A DNA stretch of 6,612 bases from positions 1-6,612 of the forward strand of contig JAAYAE010000002.1 of assembly GCA_012719555.1 (NCBI GenBank), read 5' to 3'. The notes under the pieces are model-generated. The model had not been told where the DNA came from. It saw only the letters and a program-made list of their open reading frames with translations, and made no database searches. The stretch comes from Acholeplasmataceae bacterium (GTDB taxonomy: Bacteria; Bacillota; Negativicutes; Acidaminococcales; Acidaminococcaceae). The position numbers and the translations under genes are program-made. Below are positions 5,114-6,612 of this stretch, in pieces; within the stretch, counting starts at the first letter, position 1, and the number at the start of each line of letters is the position of its first letter.

Positions 5114-5944
5114 TTAATCGTCTTCCTCCATGCTGGGCAAAAGTAACAGAGGTCTGTCAGTATTAAGAGCAAAATTTTGGGAAGTACTACCTAAAGGAAG
5201 ACCTTTAATTAGGCCACCTCCGGTTTTCGCCATTACTACCAAGGAAACATTTAATTCCTCAGAAATTTTCCGTAATTTTTTAGAGGCAGAACCTTTTTCT
5301 ATAATATAAGATGATTTAACACCAAATATTTTAACTTCTTCTACTAGTTCAGATAGCTTTTGTTTTGCCAGAGAAATCTTATTTTCTAATTCCTCAGAGC
5401 TGCGACTCCTCTCAATAACATGAACAAAAACTACTTCTTCAATGTGTTCACGTAAATTGCGAATAAAGTTTAAGGCAAGTAATGACTCTTTGGAAAAATC
5501 CGTTGGAATCAGTATTTTGCTTAATAAAGGGTCTTGAGTTCCATCTTCGTTATGTATACTGCCAATAAAAAGTGGATAAGTAGATAAACGCGCTAAGTCA
5601 AAAGTAGTGCTGCCCATAAAAGTGGTGCGCAAAAACCCCTTACCATGAGAAGCAACTAGAACTAAATCACAATTGTTGCTAAGAGCAAGTTCATGAATTT
5701 GCTGAAAGACTTCACCTTCCAACAGGGGCAATGATAAAGAAACATTTGTGTAACATGCTTTGTGTAGTTTTGCAGCAACGGCTTTCAGTTTGTTTGGTAC
5801 ATTAGCGTCGTTGTCTTCATCTACAATGTGTACCAACAGAATTTCAGTTTCAATATTGGGACAAAGGGCAAACAAACAATCTGTTAAAGTTTCTGCTGAC
5901 TCGGAAAAATCTGTAGCCAACAGGACTTTAGTATGACTATTCAT
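5114..5944 (-). CDS. Universal stress protein with two tandem UspA domains
   Basis: The 276-residue soluble protein consists of two Usp domains, about 5-128 and 143-271. Each starts with the strand/Asp signature, LLATDFSESA with D12 and LIPTDFSKES with D149. Each ends with a nucleotide-loop motif: A98-SHG101-x9-G111-S112-T in the first and A239-KTG242-x9-G252-S253-T in the second. ATP-binding Usp proteins carry G-x2-G-x9-G-S/T. Here the first glycine is alanine in both domains and the rest is kept, so ATP or AMP binding is plausible but not assured. Family members act in stress and growth-arrest survival; the partner is unknown. The ATG at 5944 is the only start, with an in-frame TAA 9 nt upstream. 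AAGGAG (5962-5957) precedes it with a longish 12-nt spacing. It is divergent from the corA-like gene, and its transcript ends at the hairpin at 5055-5019. Confidence 0.94.
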   Translation of the reverse strand: MNSHTKVLLATDFSESAETLTDCLFALCPNIETEILLVHIVDEDNDANVPNKLKAVAAKLHKACYTNVSLSLPLLEGEVFQQIHELALSNNCDLVLVASHGKGFLRTTFMGSTTFDLARLSTYPLFIGSIHNEDGTQDPLLSKILIPTDFSKESLLALNFIRNLREHIEEVVFVHVIERSRSSEELENKISLAKQKLSELVEEVKIFGVKSSYIIEKGSASKKLRKISEELNVSLVVMAKTGGGLIKGLPLGSTSQNFALNTDRPLLLLPSMEEDD

Positions 5945-6015
5945 TGTTTCTTAACACTCCTTTTTATATTATAAAATTTTCTCCAAACCTTTTACTAACT
6001 TATCCTTCTATGCAT

Positions 6016-6021
6016 ATTATA
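6016..6021 (-). promoter_or_regulatory. Candidate -10 of the universal stress protein promoter
   Basis: On the minus strand a perfect TATAAT (6021-6016) lies about 70 bp before the stress-protein ATG. The matching -35 position (ATGCGC at 6044-6039, 17-bp spacing) is poor, so activity may need an activator or another sigma factor. The position of that -35 falls within the spacer of the divergent corA-like promoter. Confidence 0.45.
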
Positions 6022-6031
6022 CCCTAATTAG

Positions 6032-6061
6032 TTGAATTGCGCATAAAAAAAAGAGTATAAT
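6032..6061 (+). promoter_or_regulatory. Promoter of the corA-like gene
   Basis: TTGAAT (6032-6037) and TATAAT (6056-6061) are separated by 18 bp that include an eight-A run. Transcription would begin near 6068, leaving a leader of about 30 nt. That is too short for an M-box (ykoK) magnesium riboswitch, so none is expected here. Confidence 0.6.
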
Positions 6062-6096
6062 AAGGGAGAAACTTGGGCTAAAGGGGTAGAGGGCAA

Positions 6097-6612
6097 ATGG
6101 AAAATACAGTTACAAATATTTCCGAACCAGCAGGACTTGCGCCTGGCTCTCAAGTACCGGTGGGTATAGATGAAAGCGCACCATCAAAATTTGTTATATT
6201 TATTATTAGTAACGAGGGAATAACCTCAGAACGAGTGGGAACTTTGCCGGATGTTTTGCCTGAACATCCTTTGGGCAGCACTATGTGGATTGATGTTCAA
6301 GGATATGCAGGGCTCAGTTCTATAAGGAAAATATTTGACTTCTTGAAAATACATCCATTGTTTCAAGAAGACATTCTAAATACGCGCCAACGGGTCAAAT
6401 ATGAAATATTGGATGGAGCCTTGTTAGTTACTACTAAGCGCTTGTTTTATGCTGCTAATGGTCGTATTCATCAAGAGCAAGTTGTGTTTTTGCTGAAGGA
6501 CGATTGTTTAGTTACTTTTCAACCGGCTACAGGAGATAGTTTTGAAGGTTTTCGCAAGCGGTTGCCGTCTCTCAAAGGTAATAAAACCTTGCCGGGATAT
6601 GTAGTATATGCA
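6097..6612 (+). CDS. corA: CorA-family divalent cation transporter, N-terminal part (cut by window end)
   Basis: The 172 visible residues form the start of a CorA-like (CorA/ZntB/Mrs2) Mg2+/Co2+ transporter, an inner-membrane homopentameric channel with a large cytoplasmic N-terminal domain. After about 30 low-complexity residues comes the domain: MWIDVQGY (strand and turn), FDFLKIHPLFQEDILNT, matching the family pattern HPL-x-ED-IL, then QRVKYEILDGALLVTTKRLFY and VVFLLKDDCLVTFQ, the usual beta-sheet strands, and a helix beginning FEGFRKRL. The diagnostic GMN loop and the two C-terminal membrane helices lie beyond the window, so Mg2+ specificity cannot be checked. The ATG at 6097 is preceded by AAGGGG (6081-6086, 10 nt away) and GAGGG (6089-6093, 3 nt away). 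It is transcribed from its own promoter, divergently from the stress-protein gene. Confidence 0.85.
   Translation, partial: MENTVTNISEPAGLAPGSQVPVGIDESAPSKFVIFIISNEGITSERVGTLPDVLPEHPLGSTMWIDVQGYAGLSSIRKIFDFLKIHPLFQEDILNTRQRVKYEILDGALLVTTKRLFYAANGRIHQEQVVFLLKDDCLVTFQPATGDSFEGFRKRLPSLKGNKTLPGYVVYA

Noticed and set aside
6062..6096. Magnesium-sensing riboswitch before the corA-like gene
   Set aside because: The leader is only about 30 nt from the predicted start site, far too short for an M-box.

Overview
The window looks like chromosomal housekeeping and energy-metabolism DNA from an anaerobic or facultative Bacillota (Firmicutes). The support is a fairly AT-rich composition, strong AAGGAG-type Shine-Dalgarno sites, an EFR1-type flavodoxin/ferredoxin, GlcD/D-lactate-dehydrogenase-type flavoproteins, and a short SRP RNA without the long Alu domain of Bacillus scRNA. 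A Negativicutes-like host (Acidaminococcaceae/Veillonellales relatives) is my best guess, but this is inference. I see no phage, IS element, CRISPR array, toxin-antitoxin or defence gene.

Left part (1-4720, + strand). The end of an unidentified CDS (1-93) is followed by a strong intrinsic terminator (122-171). An extended -10 promoter lies inside an interrupted palindrome (168-198) and precedes a compact four-gene cluster: a TPR-like alpha-helical protein of unknown function (230-961), an EFR1-family protein with a flavodoxin-like domain plus two [4Fe-4S] motifs (961-1752), and two tandem paralogous FAD-binding 2-hydroxyacid dehydrogenases of the GlcD/D-LDH/D-2-hydroxyglutarate dehydrogenase type (1777-3174 and 3274-4680). 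The first two genes overlap by one base (TAATG), the third follows after 24 bp with a good SD, and the fourth follows a 99-bp gap that contains a candidate internal promoter. The simplest reading is a redox cluster in which the flavoproteins oxidise 2-hydroxyacids and the iron-sulfur flavodoxin is a candidate electron carrier. That link rests on gene order only.

Middle part (4681-5100, - strand RNAs). A bidirectional hairpin terminator separates the cluster from a convergent minus-strand RNA unit: tRNA-Ser(GGA) with encoded CCA, a small hairpin/T-tract, then the small SRP RNA (ffs). Upstream of the tRNA, a near-consensus minus-strand promoter (TTGACA-N18-TATACT) overlaps the terminator hairpin that ends the preceding minus-strand gene.

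Right part (5114-6612). A tandem-domain universal stress protein (minus strand) is divergent from a CorA-family divalent cation transporter (plus strand, cut by the window end). The two share a roughly 150-bp intergenic region with back-to-back promoter elements. The most notable items are the paralogous flavoprotein pair with EFR1 and the TPR-like protein, the promoter/terminator overlap before the tRNA, and the ambiguous (possibly ACG) start of the TPR-like gene. I do not see convincing evidence of a wholly new biological system.
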